64,000 nt of DNA from Toxorhynchites rutilus septentrionalis. Its lineage: Eukaryota; Arthropoda; Insecta; Diptera; Culicidae. Below the pieces are notes generated by a model that saw only the letters and a list, made by a program, of their open reading frames with translations, did not search any database and was not told the DNA's origin. The stretch lies in the NCBI RefSeq assembly GCF_029784135.1, contig NC_073746.1, positions 147,130,556 through 147,194,555 of the forward strand, given 5' to 3'. Both the position numbers and the translations under genes were made by a program. Below, one piece after another: positions 1 through 10,065 of this stretch (within the stretch, counting starts at the first letter, position 1; each line of letters starts with the position of its first letter).

Positions 1-633
1 CAGCGTTCCGGAGGAGATTCGCAAGCAGAAACTATCCAAGTTTGCCAAAAAGTACATGGTGTGGCAAGCGATCTGCTCTTGCGGAAAGCGGAGCGCCCCC
101 TTCGTGATGACCGGCACGGTAAACGGGCAGGTTTACCTTAAGGAGTGCCTACAGAAGCGCTTACTACCACTATTGAAGCAGCACGAGGGTCCGACCATCT
201 TCTGGCCGGATCTCGCTTCGTGCCACTATTCAAAGGACGTGTTGGAGTGGTACGAAGCCAACGGGGTCACCTTCGTGCCAAAGGAAATGAACCCGCCCAA
301 CGCGCCGGAGCTTCGCCCAATAGAGAAATATTGGGCGATTATGAAGCAGGCCCTCCGGAAGAACCCAAAAGTTGTCAAATCGGAGGCGGACTTCAAGAGA
401 AAATGGATTTCTGTTCAAAAAAACTACAACCTGACGTTGTACAGAACCTTATGGACGGGGTAAAGAGGAATGTGCGAGCATACGGGCTTGGGCTCGAAGT
501 ATGAATAAAAAGAAAATGCCAAAAGTTGTTTAATAGTTTTTATTTTACTGTCTAAAATTTTCAAAAGGATCGGTCTACTGGGCGAATTTCTACAGCGTTT
601 TTTCCGTGATGCAATTTGATGTGACACACCCTT
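1..633 (+). mobile_element. ITmD37E mariner-type transposon, 3' part
   Basis: The window opens inside a Tc1/mariner-superfamily element. It holds the 3' half of the transposase, a short 3' UTR and a terminus ending about 633, next to TA. The catalytic spacing (37 residues between the second Asp and the final Glu) is diagnostic of the ITmD37E family known from mosquitoes. The sequence just after 633 resumes a histone-like promoter region that is uninterrupted at 9,403 in a related element, so this transposon inserted at a TA inside an older HLE element. The 5' half lies outside the window. Confidence 0.85.
2..463 (+). pseudogene. ITmD37E transposase, C-terminal part, frameshifted near the end
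   Basis: This cut-and-paste DDE transposase is open from the window edge, with an internal Met at 56. FWPDLASCHY holds the second catalytic Asp and LRPIEKYWAI the catalytic Glu. I count 37 residues between them, giving DD37E. The frame ends at 461-463 with a sequence unlike the family C-terminus. The expected C-terminus (ending GLGLEV, stop just before 505) is in the +1 frame. The two frames meet in the A-run near 416-422, so a one-base indel there is the likely lesion. The first catalytic Asp and the DNA-binding domain are off the edge. It is probably inactive. Confidence 0.85.
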
Positions 634-1135
634 TAAAAGCGAGTGTCGCTCGGACATCCACTCAGTTATGATTGCGCAACGATCGAGATGCAAGCTGCAA
701 GTACTTTTGTACTCTACTATACTTCGTTTGCAAACCGGAATGTGTTTTCTCAACACAGATTCCGAAACCAATAATTTGGGAAAATCGGCATTGCAGATCA
801 CGGCAGTACTTTTATACTCCCATGCATTTTTACACTTCGGAAGTGGTTTTGCTAACACGGTCTACGAAAGCGGGTACAATTATGTATGAATTGATCTAAA
901 TTGGAATTTGTTTGCAATTGAATTCGTAAATTGTTTCATTCATTCACTAGTTTAATCTATAATTTAATCAATACATACGAAAGATAGTTCTGCACAGCTG
1001 CGATGTCGTACCCAATGAGGAACATCCGAGGTGCGATTATTGCTAATTGAAAAAAACACAAATGATTACTAAGCCAACGACAGTCCTACATCAACCTTGC
1101 GGTTATATCATAGGTATAACCCATCCATAGTTTTA
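634..1135 (+). mobile_element. Helentron-like element, subfamily II, 3' part (copy II-1)
   Basis: Bases 636-680 match the promoter-like region of the complete copy at 9,403-9,450 (AAGCGAG, CGCTCGGA, ATCCACTCAGTT). The 3' end carries CAGTCCTACATCA at 1081-1093. It is followed by a perfect 7-bp hairpin GGTTATA/TATAACC with a 7-nt loop at 1101-1121, and a T-run at about 1131. The 5' half is missing from the window because the ITmD37E transposon sits in the TATA region. No coding potential is seen. Family assignment rests on the shared terminus. Confidence 0.7.
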
Positions 1136-2483
1136 TATATATGTATAGATGACATAACTTAGTGCTTCCTTTGGTGCAGAGCTCTACGCGATATCGCAAC
1201 AGCTCATTAAGTTGGAACTTCAAATTACTCTGCATTTATGAACGTGGAACAGCGAAGGGAAATGATGTGTACCGAATTTCACAAAAAAAAGCAATTTATC
1301 ATGCGCAACTACGCTTTAAGGCCGTCCTGATTAGAAACAATTGAGTTCAGGGTCGAAATGACGCAAATAGTCCCGAAAGGCGAAGATTTGCATTAATATA
1401 CATCCGGATCCAATTAGACACGTAAAATCCCCGGAAAGCGCAAGGGCGCAGGCAGTCTTACACCTTCATATCTGATCGCCATTTCCAAAACTGGGAATTT
1501 GAGAAGGGTTGAATTTATTATTTTCAATTTGTAAACGTGTCGAAATATAGGGGAACTTTGGGTAAAACGCACCGGGTCGGTAAAACGCACCACCATGAAA
1601 AATCATGGTAAACGCAGTAATCGGCAGGATTTTTCTGTGTTTACAACTTCCTTTGTTCATTATAAATACAATTAAATGTAGTGCAGCATCAAAAACCACG
1701 TCTATCTTCATAAAATGATAGTATATTAAAAACTGCATCATTTCATGCAGCTTTGACCGCTTCTATCATAAGACTTTTTAAACATTAAAAAACTTATTTA
1801 AATTGTACAAACTCCAATACATTCCAATTTGTTATCAGAGCTATCAATTGAGTTTGAATGAAAAAAAAATGTTGAAAATTCATTTTTTATATCAAAATGC
1901 AATTTTATAATCCATCTCATAATGGGGCGCATCTCTCCAATATGGAGATTAATAAATAGTTAGTCAGTTCCAGTGTTACCAATTCACTCAGATATTTTCT
2001 GCAATTGTTTTATACCCAGATGGTTTCTGAAAAGCATGAAACCATTTTCACATATGTTTTCTTGTATTATGTAATAAGAACCAGAACGAATAAAATTATT
2101 TCAATGTTTCTGACTACTAAAATTCATCCATGATTAAGAAAAATGCAAACCTTAGAATCAAAATAAAAACTCATCAACACAAAGGCCAAAAGTCTGGCAG
2201 CACATTTATGAACAGCGGCACATATTGATGCGCTTGTAAACAAAAATATAGGATTCAAAATTCTTTGACGTTTTTGGCGTTTGATAACAAAAATGCCTCG
2301 AAAATTCGAGATTATCTGATGGTTCTAACTGGTAGAAACCTGAGAGAGAGGAGCCAGCTCGCGTTTGTTGTGATCACCCTTATGTCAGCGCGAACCAGTC
2401 ACGGTGAACCAAGGGGAAGTATTGAAATATGTAGAAAATTTCAACATGACATTTTTTTGCAAGACGTTTTATGTGAAAATAAT
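1136..2483. other. No gene recognised (AT-rich)
   Basis: The only structure I see is a 13-bp direct repeat, GGTAAAACGCACC, at 1561-1573 and 1579-1591, next to GGGGAACTTT at 1551. This resembles the GC-rich ends of pogo-type elements, but I found no matching right end. Short open frames here look random. Confidence 0.5.
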
Positions 2484-3130
2484 GTTGACGTCTTTCATTT
2501 CTATACTGGGGTGTAAGTTCAAAGCTTCGAGAACGAGAGTGTTACATTGGAGAAACAGGATTTTGAGCAATAAACCCTCTTCGCCGGTTGAAAGAAATGG
2601 TATGATAACCGCTTCATTCGAAAGATAAAATGTCTACGCGTTATATGTGTGTTACTTATTGATCCAAAAACTTGTTTCAATAGCTCAAAAATTGTTTTGA
2701 AAGCAAGCTATTGAAATCACAAAAATCTGTATATAAGTAGGTGCCAGCTACACTCAATTATAATTGTACAGCGGTTAGATCATTTTGAAACAATTACTGC
2801 TGCAAAAAAACAAACTTGCTGCTGTGAAGAAGGCGACCAGCAAGAAGAAAGCTGCTACTGCTACTGCTGGTGTGGCTGCCCGAAAGCAAAAGTCAAACAA
2901 ATCCTCAAAAATCGTTGCATGCAAGCCGAAAACGCCGAACTCATAGAAATCAACAGCAGCTTCGAAAAAACCTACCATCGCCATACATAACGCACAACAC
3001 GAGAGAAAACAAGATAGTGTTTTCAGCAAATCAAATCCAGTTCTTTTCAGAAAGAGTTTATCAAATACTGCGGTCAAATACATTCTTTTTGTAATTTCTT
3101 CGATCAAGTGCGATCAACGTAAGATTACAT
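2484..3130 (+). mobile_element. Helentron-like element, subfamily II, 5' part (copy II-2)
   Basis: From 2484 the sequence parallels the complete copy at 9,151: TTGACG, TCTTTCATTTCTATAC, a GGGGTGTAA motif, a CATTCGAAAGATAAAATGTCTACG motif (here in two short pieces), and GTATATAAG at about 2731. The central part of the 16-bp terminal palindrome is deleted in this copy. A lysine-rich histone H1-like tail follows. I found no clear 3' hairpin end, though a degenerate palindrome-like string occurs at about 3113-3135. It is probably truncated. Confidence 0.65.
2784..2947 (+). pseudogene. Histone H1-like lysine/alanine-rich tail relic
   Basis: A frame opening near 2784 reads a lysine/alanine/threonine-rich stretch including AAVKKATSKKKAATATAGVA, then KSNKSSK, before a stop at 2945-2947. 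A further KSTAASKKPT-like stretch follows to about 2985. This composition is typical of histone H1 C-terminal tails. No globular winged-helix domain is visible, so only the tail remains. It lies just downstream of a TATATAAG promoter-like box shared with other subfamily II copies. H1 is the best reading, but low-complexity lysine-rich sequence can arise otherwise. Confidence 0.45.
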
Positions 3131-4081
3131 CTTTCGAGCACTTATTAGGAGTACAGTGAATCTTGAAAAAGACAATTCATTCCTGCTCGACACTCGCACA
3201 AAAAATGTTCACTCATCAATGTCACAAACGGAAAGTGGGTGTTGTGAGGGGGGGGGGGGGGGCAGAGTGAGCGCAACATTTATGCAGACTGATTGGAAGC
3301 GACAGATATGTTGTATATGGGAAATGGTATACAAATTATATCACACATAAAGGGGAGAAAGAATCTTGATCCTTTTAGTTTTTTGGACAAGATTATTGTT
3401 TCACCTTCACTATCGGTCAATTCGATTGGATCTTCAGTGATACTATTGCCTTGATTAAACCTGCATGTCAAATTTAAATATTGCATATGAATGGTCCATC
3501 AGTGATGGGCAGGAATGATGAGAGACTGGTAGTATAATTCTCATCTTCATCCGAATGCCTGTTAAAAATGCAGACACAGCATCCTTTTTAGTCAACCTAG
3601 TATTATTTCCATCGGACACAAACAAAATTCCCTCAAAATGCACCTGAGAGAAATCAATGTTGGCTATTTTCATTGGAAGATTAGCTCTTATTTTATGTAT
3701 TCCACACACACACAGGTTTTTTTTTACGCGGGGGATACGTATCTCGTAAAAAAAACTGCGTTAATTGGAAAATCCGCGTAAAAAAACGTGTAAAAAAAAT
3801 GGGTGTACGCTGCATATTCAAATTGCATCGGAGATAGACAATCATCGCCCACATTGCAAAAATCGATTCGTCGAGCTTGCAGCAATAGATCAACCTGGAA
3901 CCAGTGAAATAATACAAGAATTCGCGAAAACTGAATGAACGATCGGAAAAAGTTACAAATGGGCCCAAAACACCCATAAATTCACATAAGATCTCCACCG
4001 ACAAACAAATCATAAAAGTCAGTATGCCTCTAATTTCGGATTTTGTTTTAGAAATCATCGAAATAATTCTTTAGGACAACT
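3131..4081. other. No gene recognised
   Basis: AT-rich sequence. It includes a run of 15 G at 3248-3262 and several T and A runs around 3717-3800. I see no element ends and no convincing coding frame. Confidence 0.5.
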
Positions 4082-4378
4082 ATATCGAAATTATTTTTTT
4101 TTTTTTTTATCTTCGCTTATTTTTCGTCGGCCTATTTCCGCCACTTTAGTGCCAATCACCGACAACAGGGAGGCGACTCCACCTGTTCCTACCTATCAGA
4201 CTCAACAACTCATGAGCCGGGCCAACTTCTTTTACTTCCCCTCCGAAGGAAGACGTAACCAGAGATTTTTCGCCTCAGAAAATCCCAACGACGCCAGCTG
4301 GGATTGAACCCAGGCCGATCGGATTGTGAGGCTGTTACGCTAACCACACAACCACTGGCGCCGTCATATCGAAATTAT
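4082..4378 (-). mobile_element. Full-length tRNA-derived SINE with 13-bp target duplication
   Basis: On the minus strand the element starts at 4365 with a tRNA-like head: an A-box-like GTGTGGTTAGCGTAAC and a B box GGTTCAATCC (reverse complement of 4301-4310). It ends in a poly(A) tail, seen as the T-run from 4095. It is flanked by a perfect 13-bp target-site duplication, ATATCGAAATTAT, at 4082-4094 and 4366-4378. This is a polymerase III retroposon without coding capacity that depends on a LINE for mobilisation. Perfect flanks suggest a fairly recent insertion. Confidence 0.9.
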
Positions 4379-5331
4379 CAAAAGTAAAAAATATTTGAAT
4401 GGGCCGATGCTGCTAGAAGCCATGATGTGGGCTGACCTGGTACATCTTTTATTATTTCCTACATGATCAGTGTTCAAATATTTACCCTCCATATATTCCT
4501 GTTAGACGCATTCCTATGTCAAAAATCAAATCGGGGATAAAATGCACAAATGTACTCACTAACAAAGGTTCACGTCAAGTTTGAACACTTTTCTCATAAA
4601 TGAAAGACAACAACTTGCTTGCTTGACATTGTCAGTTTGGAATTTTCTTGATGAGAATGCGTAAAAAGAATAAGAAGAAAACAAACTATCTGTCATTCAG
4701 CTGGCTCCTCTTTCTCAGGTAGAAACATAACGGAAGCGGAAGATATAAGCAGCAACTGAAGAGTTATCCAAAATAAACGCTTCGATATCGTTTGACATTT
4801 TGACTCGTTGTTGTGGTGCGTTTTAGACACGCATATGGGCATCTTACCTCGCTTATTTGAGAATGGTGTAATATGAATGCGTTTAGAATTCTCGTAATTT
4901 CTGTTGGTTTGCCTATTCGTAATCGTTATTGCTCATTTCATTACAAAGAAAACAAACGTGGCTACGTTGTGGATATGAGGAAACGTTGAAACATGCAGTA
5001 AAAAACATGTTTCATCCTGTTTTGCCTAACAGGGGCGTCTTGCCCGGGCTTCCCGTATGCCTGCAGAGCGAACGAAATTAAATGAAAATGTTCCGAAAAT
5101 GAATTCCGATGCCATCGGATGTTGTTTCTTTCGTTGAAGAAGTAAGAATTCAAATGTTATATTTGTCTGTCACGCTGGCAATCTTCGATACTGCGAGCGA
5201 GTAATTTTATTTGATTCACAGTTAGTCGAGTTCAATGCAAGAAGTTATTCATGGATTTTTGTAAACAATCAAAGCTCTCAACTAGAAATCAGTAAAAAAT
5301 ACTAGAGACAGCTACATGCATTTATTTATAA
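4379..5331. other. No gene recognised
   Basis: Unremarkable AT-rich sequence with no element termini that I can identify and no coding frame resembling a known family. Confidence 0.5.
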
Positions 5332-5650
5332 CTAGCTGACCCGGCAAACATCGTACCGCCCAAAATTTATTTTTCGTTATCATATTCACGTTTTCTTACT
5401 CAGTGCACGTTAATGGGTTCAATCGCAGAACTCTTCATTGATTGATCTTCTAATCTACCCTTTAAAATTAACTTTTACTATAAAATTCCTAGCACTTCTA
5501 CCAAAACTCGTCATTATCATATCAGATTATTTTCAGACATTGTTCTCATCATATATCAATACCTGTAATAAAGGGGAGGAGTATCGATTCATCACTAATA
5601 TTTTGCTAATATTTTGCGATAAAGAACAAAATTACCACTTTTGACGAAAA
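5332..5650 (-). mobile_element. Helitron 3' end fragment
   Basis: The plus strand reads CTAGCTGACCCGGCAAAC. This is the reverse complement of a Helitron 3' terminus of the form GTTTGCCGGGTCAGCTAG, ending in CTAG next to a host T. The adjacent TTTTACTATAAAATTCCTAG string is shared with the end at 14,764, so both derive from the same Helitron family. No coding sequence is recognised. The inner boundary is approximate. Confidence 0.75.
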
Positions 5651-6349
5651 TCTGAGAACCACTATATCAGTTTGGCATGGAATGGCTGTATATAGATATT
5701 CGCATATGTGTATATTCCTTAGCTATATTCAAACAAATTCACAGATCGACAAAGCAATAGATATCACGTTTTTAAGTACAAATTTCCGCGATTTACGTAT
5801 ATTCGATTTTAGATTGTTTTTGATTGATTTGAATAAATTGTTTTTTTAGATTTGAATGAACGTCATAAAAACACTACAAAACAGAAATAAAAACAATTTC
5901 AGTTGTGGACTTCCATAAAACCGATGCTCTTTTCAGGCCCACTAGAAATTTAACTAAATAGTTATTTTAAAAAGTACATTGCATTCTAATTTTTATAACG
6001 TTTATTTTTAATATCTATTTTTTGTCGGGGTAGTTTTCAATTATCGTTAATTCGTGCATTGTTTCAGGATTAAATCAACGTACAACACATCAAAGTACAA
6101 CGTAGTTCAAGCTGGATGTGGTGAGGAAAGAATTTTCCAGCGGTGAGAGTTGTGTTATTCGGTTGGGAACTAAAGGTAAAAATACGTTCCGCAGCGGTGG
6201 CTATCGTCATCACGGCCCCCCTCACAACCGATTCTGTTTTGATTTTCTGTTGCCATTCTGTGAAAGGTCCTGCATACTATAATTTGTGAATTATTTCTTT
6301 GGGAATGATGTTTTTGGGTACGTTGGAAATGTAATTTTGCTAAGAGATA
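5651..6349. other. No gene recognised
   Basis: AT-rich sequence without identifiable element ends. A GC-richer patch at 6180-6240 shows no coding homology that I recognise. Confidence 0.45.
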
Positions 6350-6812
6350 GGGGAAAGGGGGGCACTTTCGGACGGGGGCAGTTTCGGATAACGCTTGTAA
6401 AAATTAAGTGGTACAACTTTCAACCAAATTAAAAATATAAGTAAGTTAACAGCCCTTCCACCAACAGCTGCCATATGGTTTGACAACTCCTGGTCGTTTA
6501 TTACTTACGAAAACAACACAGTGCCCTCTTTCATACACGTTTCGAAACTTTTGAGCATGAAGTTGTAAGTATTTCCCTAATTCCTCTGTGAACGATTTAG
6601 AAATTTAAGTACACCACCTCAGTTAGTAACTAATATGAAATGAAAAAACCGTGCATACAACTGGGAAATAAAGGTCTATTTATTAGATAAAATTATTATT
6701 TGTTTTCGGATGGCGGTTGGGGCACATTCGGACACTGTTAAATACCTCATAAAATTTGTGTATGATTGTCGTTTACTAACAAACATCAATTTAGTCTGAT
6801 TCTCACCTAATG

Positions 6813-6893
6813 ATGGTTCGAAACTACAAAAAGAAAACCGATAGAACCAGCATCAACGAAGATGAGATGGAAAGAGCTATCGAACTAGTTTAG
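6813..6893 (+). pseudogene. Pogo-like transposase, N-terminal fragment
   Basis: Starting at ATG 6813 the frame reads MVRNYKKKTDR followed by an EDEMERAIELV helix, then a stop at 6891-6893. The MxRNYKRKT...A.EAV pattern is the start of the pogo/Tigger DNA-binding helix-turn-helix. Only 26 codons remain before the stop, so no functional protein is possible. Confidence 0.65.
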
Positions 6894-7119
6894 AATAGAA
6901 CGTTTTCATGATTCCAGTTCACAGGTGGTCCAACTAGGACCATTGTCTTTGCTAATTTCCCAACTAAAGGTTGCATAACGGGAAAACTGTTTCTCAATAC
7001 TCTTAAACATTTGAAAAATGTAGCAAAAAGCAACGTAAACGAATAAATTTAAAAAAAATCAAAAATCAATCAAAAAGTCATTGCACTTTGAAAACAATTA
7101 AATATTGTCGAGAAAATTG

Positions 7120-7360
7120 CACAATTCATGTATCTCTTCCATCTTATGTCACAAATCGCTTACAACCGCTGGATGTTTCAGTTATGGGCCCTTTCAAGCA
7201 AAAGCTCTGAGATTCCTAGAACGATTGGCTACTCAACCATCCTGGAAAAACTATTTCTATACACGACCTTTCAGGTATAGTTGCATCGACTTATAATGCT
7301 TCTTTCAATCTGAGTAATATCCTAGCTGGATTCAAAATGACAGGTTGCTATCCATTCTTA
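7120..7360 (+). pseudogene. Pogo-like transposase, C-terminal catalytic fragment
   Basis: Reading across 7130-7215 gives a string with NRLQPLDVSVMGPFKQK, matching the pogo/Tigger DDE region motif H-LQPLDVS-FGPLK. Downstream near 7330-7370 an AGFKMTGCYPF string resembles the AFRKTGIWPL motif of the same family. Frames shift between these pieces and the segment between this and the N-terminal fragment is mostly missing. It is non-functional. Confidence 0.6.
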
Positions 7361-7954
7361 AGAAAGGTTTTTTTCAGACAAGGATTTTGAATGCTCAAAT
7401 GATTTCACCTACTGGAGCGGAGGTAGCAACTGACTCATCGGGTAATACGGCAATGCTGCAAAACATTGCGTCTACAGCACAGATAGACTTTACTTTGGCA
7501 ACTTTGTCCCCGGAAAATGTTAAACCTTTTCCAAAAACTTCACCGCGAAAAACCACCACTCGAAAGCGGAAGAAAGCAAAATCACGAATTTTTACTTACT
7601 CTCATAGCACGCAGTTTCCTTTCAGACAAATACTGATAAACAGAAAAATGCAGAATATGCTGGAAATAAGAGGAAACGGAAGTAATTGTTGATAAACATA
7701 AAATTTTAATATTTTTGTTTCGTTGTCCGAAAGTGCCCCAGGACTGTCCGAAACTGACCCTCAAAACACAAAAAGGCAATTTTCAAAAATTCAAATAAAC
7801 CATTCGTAATCGCATCAACGCACACATCTAATACGCTCGTATGATACCTTGATGTCCAAATGACAACCAGGATGAACTCAGGATTTTTTTTTAAGTTTAC
7901 AAAAAATATTAAAAATTAAGGAAAAAAAGTGTCCGAATGTGACCCCCTCTCCCC

Positions 7955-8526
7955 TACTGAAAATTACTTGGATTATCAATAAGTTCAACATGACAGTGTC
8001 GCTCCAGGCAGCGAACAATTAACAGTACATGTCAATGCTGGAGCTGAAAGTTAATTTGTAAATTTTACTTCGTTGCTTTTGGAATAGTTTGCTCCGCTCA
8101 GTGCAACCATTCAGTTTGCTTACAATACTGTTATGTGATCGATAAAGAAATCTGTGATACGGAAGCTGATGATCACGCTCTGCATTCATTCGCATACATA
8201 ATTTTGGTTGCATAGTACAATATTTGCTTATACCAAAACATCATTAACGATCCAACAGAGAAGTGAGAAGGTACTGAGAAATTGTGTAAAAATAAAATAT
8301 AAAATCATCAAAATCCAACCAAAATCTAATCCAGTAACACCAGCCCAAAAGCCATCATCACCATCAAGATACCACCAAAATTATGATCCAGCAACATCAA
8401 CACCATAGACAACACCAATGGTTCTATTCCAAAAACTACCAAAAACTATTTTTTCCGAGTAAACTGCATCACGCATAGGTCAAATTATCATTTGAAATTT
8501 AAATTGACAGCTCTTTTTGTAGTCTC
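7955..8526. other. No gene recognised
   Basis: No element ends are seen. A short A/C-rich stretch around 8300-8420 (CCA and ACC triplets) gives proline/threonine-rich frames but no recognisable protein. Confidence 0.45.
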
Positions 8527-9111
8527 TACACCCAAAGTTAATTTTTAGCACATTTTCTGGCATCCCGATTTATTACATTAAATGAGCTAAAAGATAACAT
8601 AAAATGTTCTACTCCCCAATACATGTATATCATTTGTATAATACATATGCTAGAGCTAATATGAGGGAGCGAAACAGGAGACACATTTTAATGAAAGCTT
8701 TTCGTATAGTTTGCCAAATACACGGCCCAGACAGAGAAAGATATATTATCGATCATGTTCTTCTTTATCGGCTAAGAAAACACCTTCCAACTTCATTTTA
8801 TGATGAGTTGTAATATTATCACGCTCCTTTATAATAGCGCTGGTAGCTATATGGATAGCGTGGTCGTGTAAAGTAACTTCGCATTCCAGCCGGCCTTGGT
8901 TCGATCCCCATTGACGTCGTATGGACTTTTTTTTGCACAATCCCAAATGAAAAGAGAAAAGAAAACAGAAAGAGATGTCTGTTCGCATACATACAAACCA
9001 TTTTTAAGCTTCAAATTAGCTCATTTTTTGTTCATTTGACTCTCATGACCAGGAAATGGCATCTTTTCTGCCAAAGATGGCATGTTTTCTGCCAACGCTA
9101 GTTTGGGTGTA
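8527..9111 (+). mobile_element. Inverted-repeat (MITE-like) element with tRNA-like insert
   Basis: The ends are TACACCCAAA at 8527-8536 and its reverse complement TTTGGGTGTA at 9102-9111. A GCCAACGCTAG block sits inside the right end. A diverged second copy lies at 63,319-63,852, sharing the TTACATTAAATGAGCT block and the TTTTCTGCCAACGCT right end. No transposase is encoded, so it is non-autonomous. A tRNA-like segment lies in its middle. Confidence 0.65.
8838..8925 (+). repeat. tRNA-like (SINE-head-like) segment
   Basis: A polymerase III promoter-like layout is visible: an A-box-like TAGCTATATGGATAGCGT near 8845-8865 and a B box GGTTCGATCCC at 8898-8908. It does not fold to a clean cloverleaf by eye and lies within the inverted-repeat element, so it is a SINE relic or captured tRNA-like module rather than a functional tRNA. 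Confidence 0.5.
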
Positions 9112-9147
9112 CGTTTCTCTGTTTATGTACCTGACATTACCCACCCT
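9109..9147 (+). repeat. Subfamily I-type HLE 3' terminus, isolated
   Basis: TACGTTTCTCTGTTTATGTA continues to CCTGACATTACCCACCC. This matches the subfamily I 3' end at 42,886-42,920 (TACGTCACTCCGTTTATGTC, then CCCGACATAACCCA), including the ATGT/ACAT hairpin. It ends four bases before the 5' end of the next HLE element, giving a head-to-tail contact. Confidence 0.5.
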
Positions 9148-9150
9148 CCT

Positions 9151-10065
9151 TTTGACGTAGGACTACGTCTTTCATTTCTATACCGGGGTGTAAAATCAAA
9201 GTCTCGAAAACGAAAGCGTTACGCCGGAGACCGAGATCTTGAGCGTTAATAGCTCCTAAACAACTGAACGAAATGGTATGATAAACACTTCATTCGAAAG
9301 ATAAAATGTCTACGTGTTCTATACTTGTTACTTTTTGATCCAAAAACTTGTTTCAATAGTCTTAAAATTGCTTTCAAAACAGGCTATTGAAATCACCAAT
9401 CGGTATATAAGCGAGCGCCGCTCGGAAATCCACTCAGTTCTAATTGAACAGCGATTGGAGAATGTTGTCGCTGTTGTGGTGAAGCTCTTCGTTTATCATG
9501 AAAGCGCGGATGAACGGTGTCACCAAGAGCCTGTTTGTGCACCTTAGGCCAGACATGAATCCATCAGGAGGAGAGTGATGCCACAAACGGTTCCCCGGGA
9601 AGATCTCGAAGCAGCCGCTACACACACACACACACAAATACACGCGCGGAATTCTTTCCGTTTGGATGCCATTCAGCATCGAGAAAGATCCGGGAAATAA
9701 TCTGCCAGTTCCTCTGGGAATTTAAAAATACATTCATGTGAAAGAGTTTATTTGAATGTTTTCTATCCATGTAACACTATGACCAAATACATTTAGTTTT
9801 GTGATTTTTCAATTAATCGCAATTAACAGGATAGCTTCTGAAGATTATTCTTCCCCATCAGTAGGATATTTTCGTATCCAATATTGGATGCATAAAACCT
9901 TGTACCTCCAACGTAACGCTCTCGTTTTCGAAGTCCCCTAAATATTCATTTATTCATTCATTCAGAATGTATTCAGATTCAACTTCAAACAAAGGATCAC
10001 TGAATCAACGATAGTCCTACGTCACCATTGCGGTTATACCATAGATATAACCCACTTTCTGTTTT
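9151..10065 (+). mobile_element. Helentron-like element, subfamily II, complete (copy II-3)
   Basis: The 5' end is TTTGACGTAGGACTACGTCT with the perfect 16-bp palindrome at 9154-9169. The 3' end is TAGTCCTACGTCA at 10012-10024, then a 7-bp hairpin GGTTATA/TATAACC at 10032-10052 and a T-run from about 10061. It is about 0.9 kb. Internally a TATATAAGCG box at about 9404 and a CCACTCAGTTCT start-site-like string resemble an insect histone promoter and are shared with copies II-1 and II-2. I see no coding sequence that I can assign. It is non-autonomous. Confidence 0.75.
9403..9450 (+). promoter_or_regulatory. Histone-type promoter remnant in HLE II
   Basis: TATATAAGCGAGCGCCGCTC is followed about 20 bases later by TCCACTCAGTTCT, which looks like an initiator. 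The same arrangement occurs at 636-680 and 2731-2770. In copy II-2 it precedes an H1-like tail, so I infer a captured H1-type promoter. It could be coincidental TATA-rich sequence. Confidence 0.4.

Larger units (their letters stand above)
6350..7954 (+). mobile_element. Pogo-like DNA transposon, internally deleted
   Basis: The ends form imperfect inverted repeats. GGGGAAAGGGGGGCACTTTC at 6350 matches the reverse complement of the right end, GGGGAGAGGGGGTCACATTC, finishing at 7954. Both sides abut TA (6348-6349 and 7955-7956), as expected for Tc1/mariner/pogo elements. Inside are only the first few dozen codons of a pogo-type transposase and a piece of its C-terminal catalytic region. At about 1.6 kb it is shorter than an intact pogo element and is non-autonomous. 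Confidence 0.75.

Noticed and set aside
1549..1960. Pogo-like inverted-repeat element starting GGGGAACTTTGGGTAAAACG
   Set aside because: No matching right end could be found, so only the direct repeat was recorded.
3248..3262. G-run as a possible quadruplex
   Set aside because: A single 15-G tract without separate G-blocks; more likely homopolymer slippage or assembly noise.
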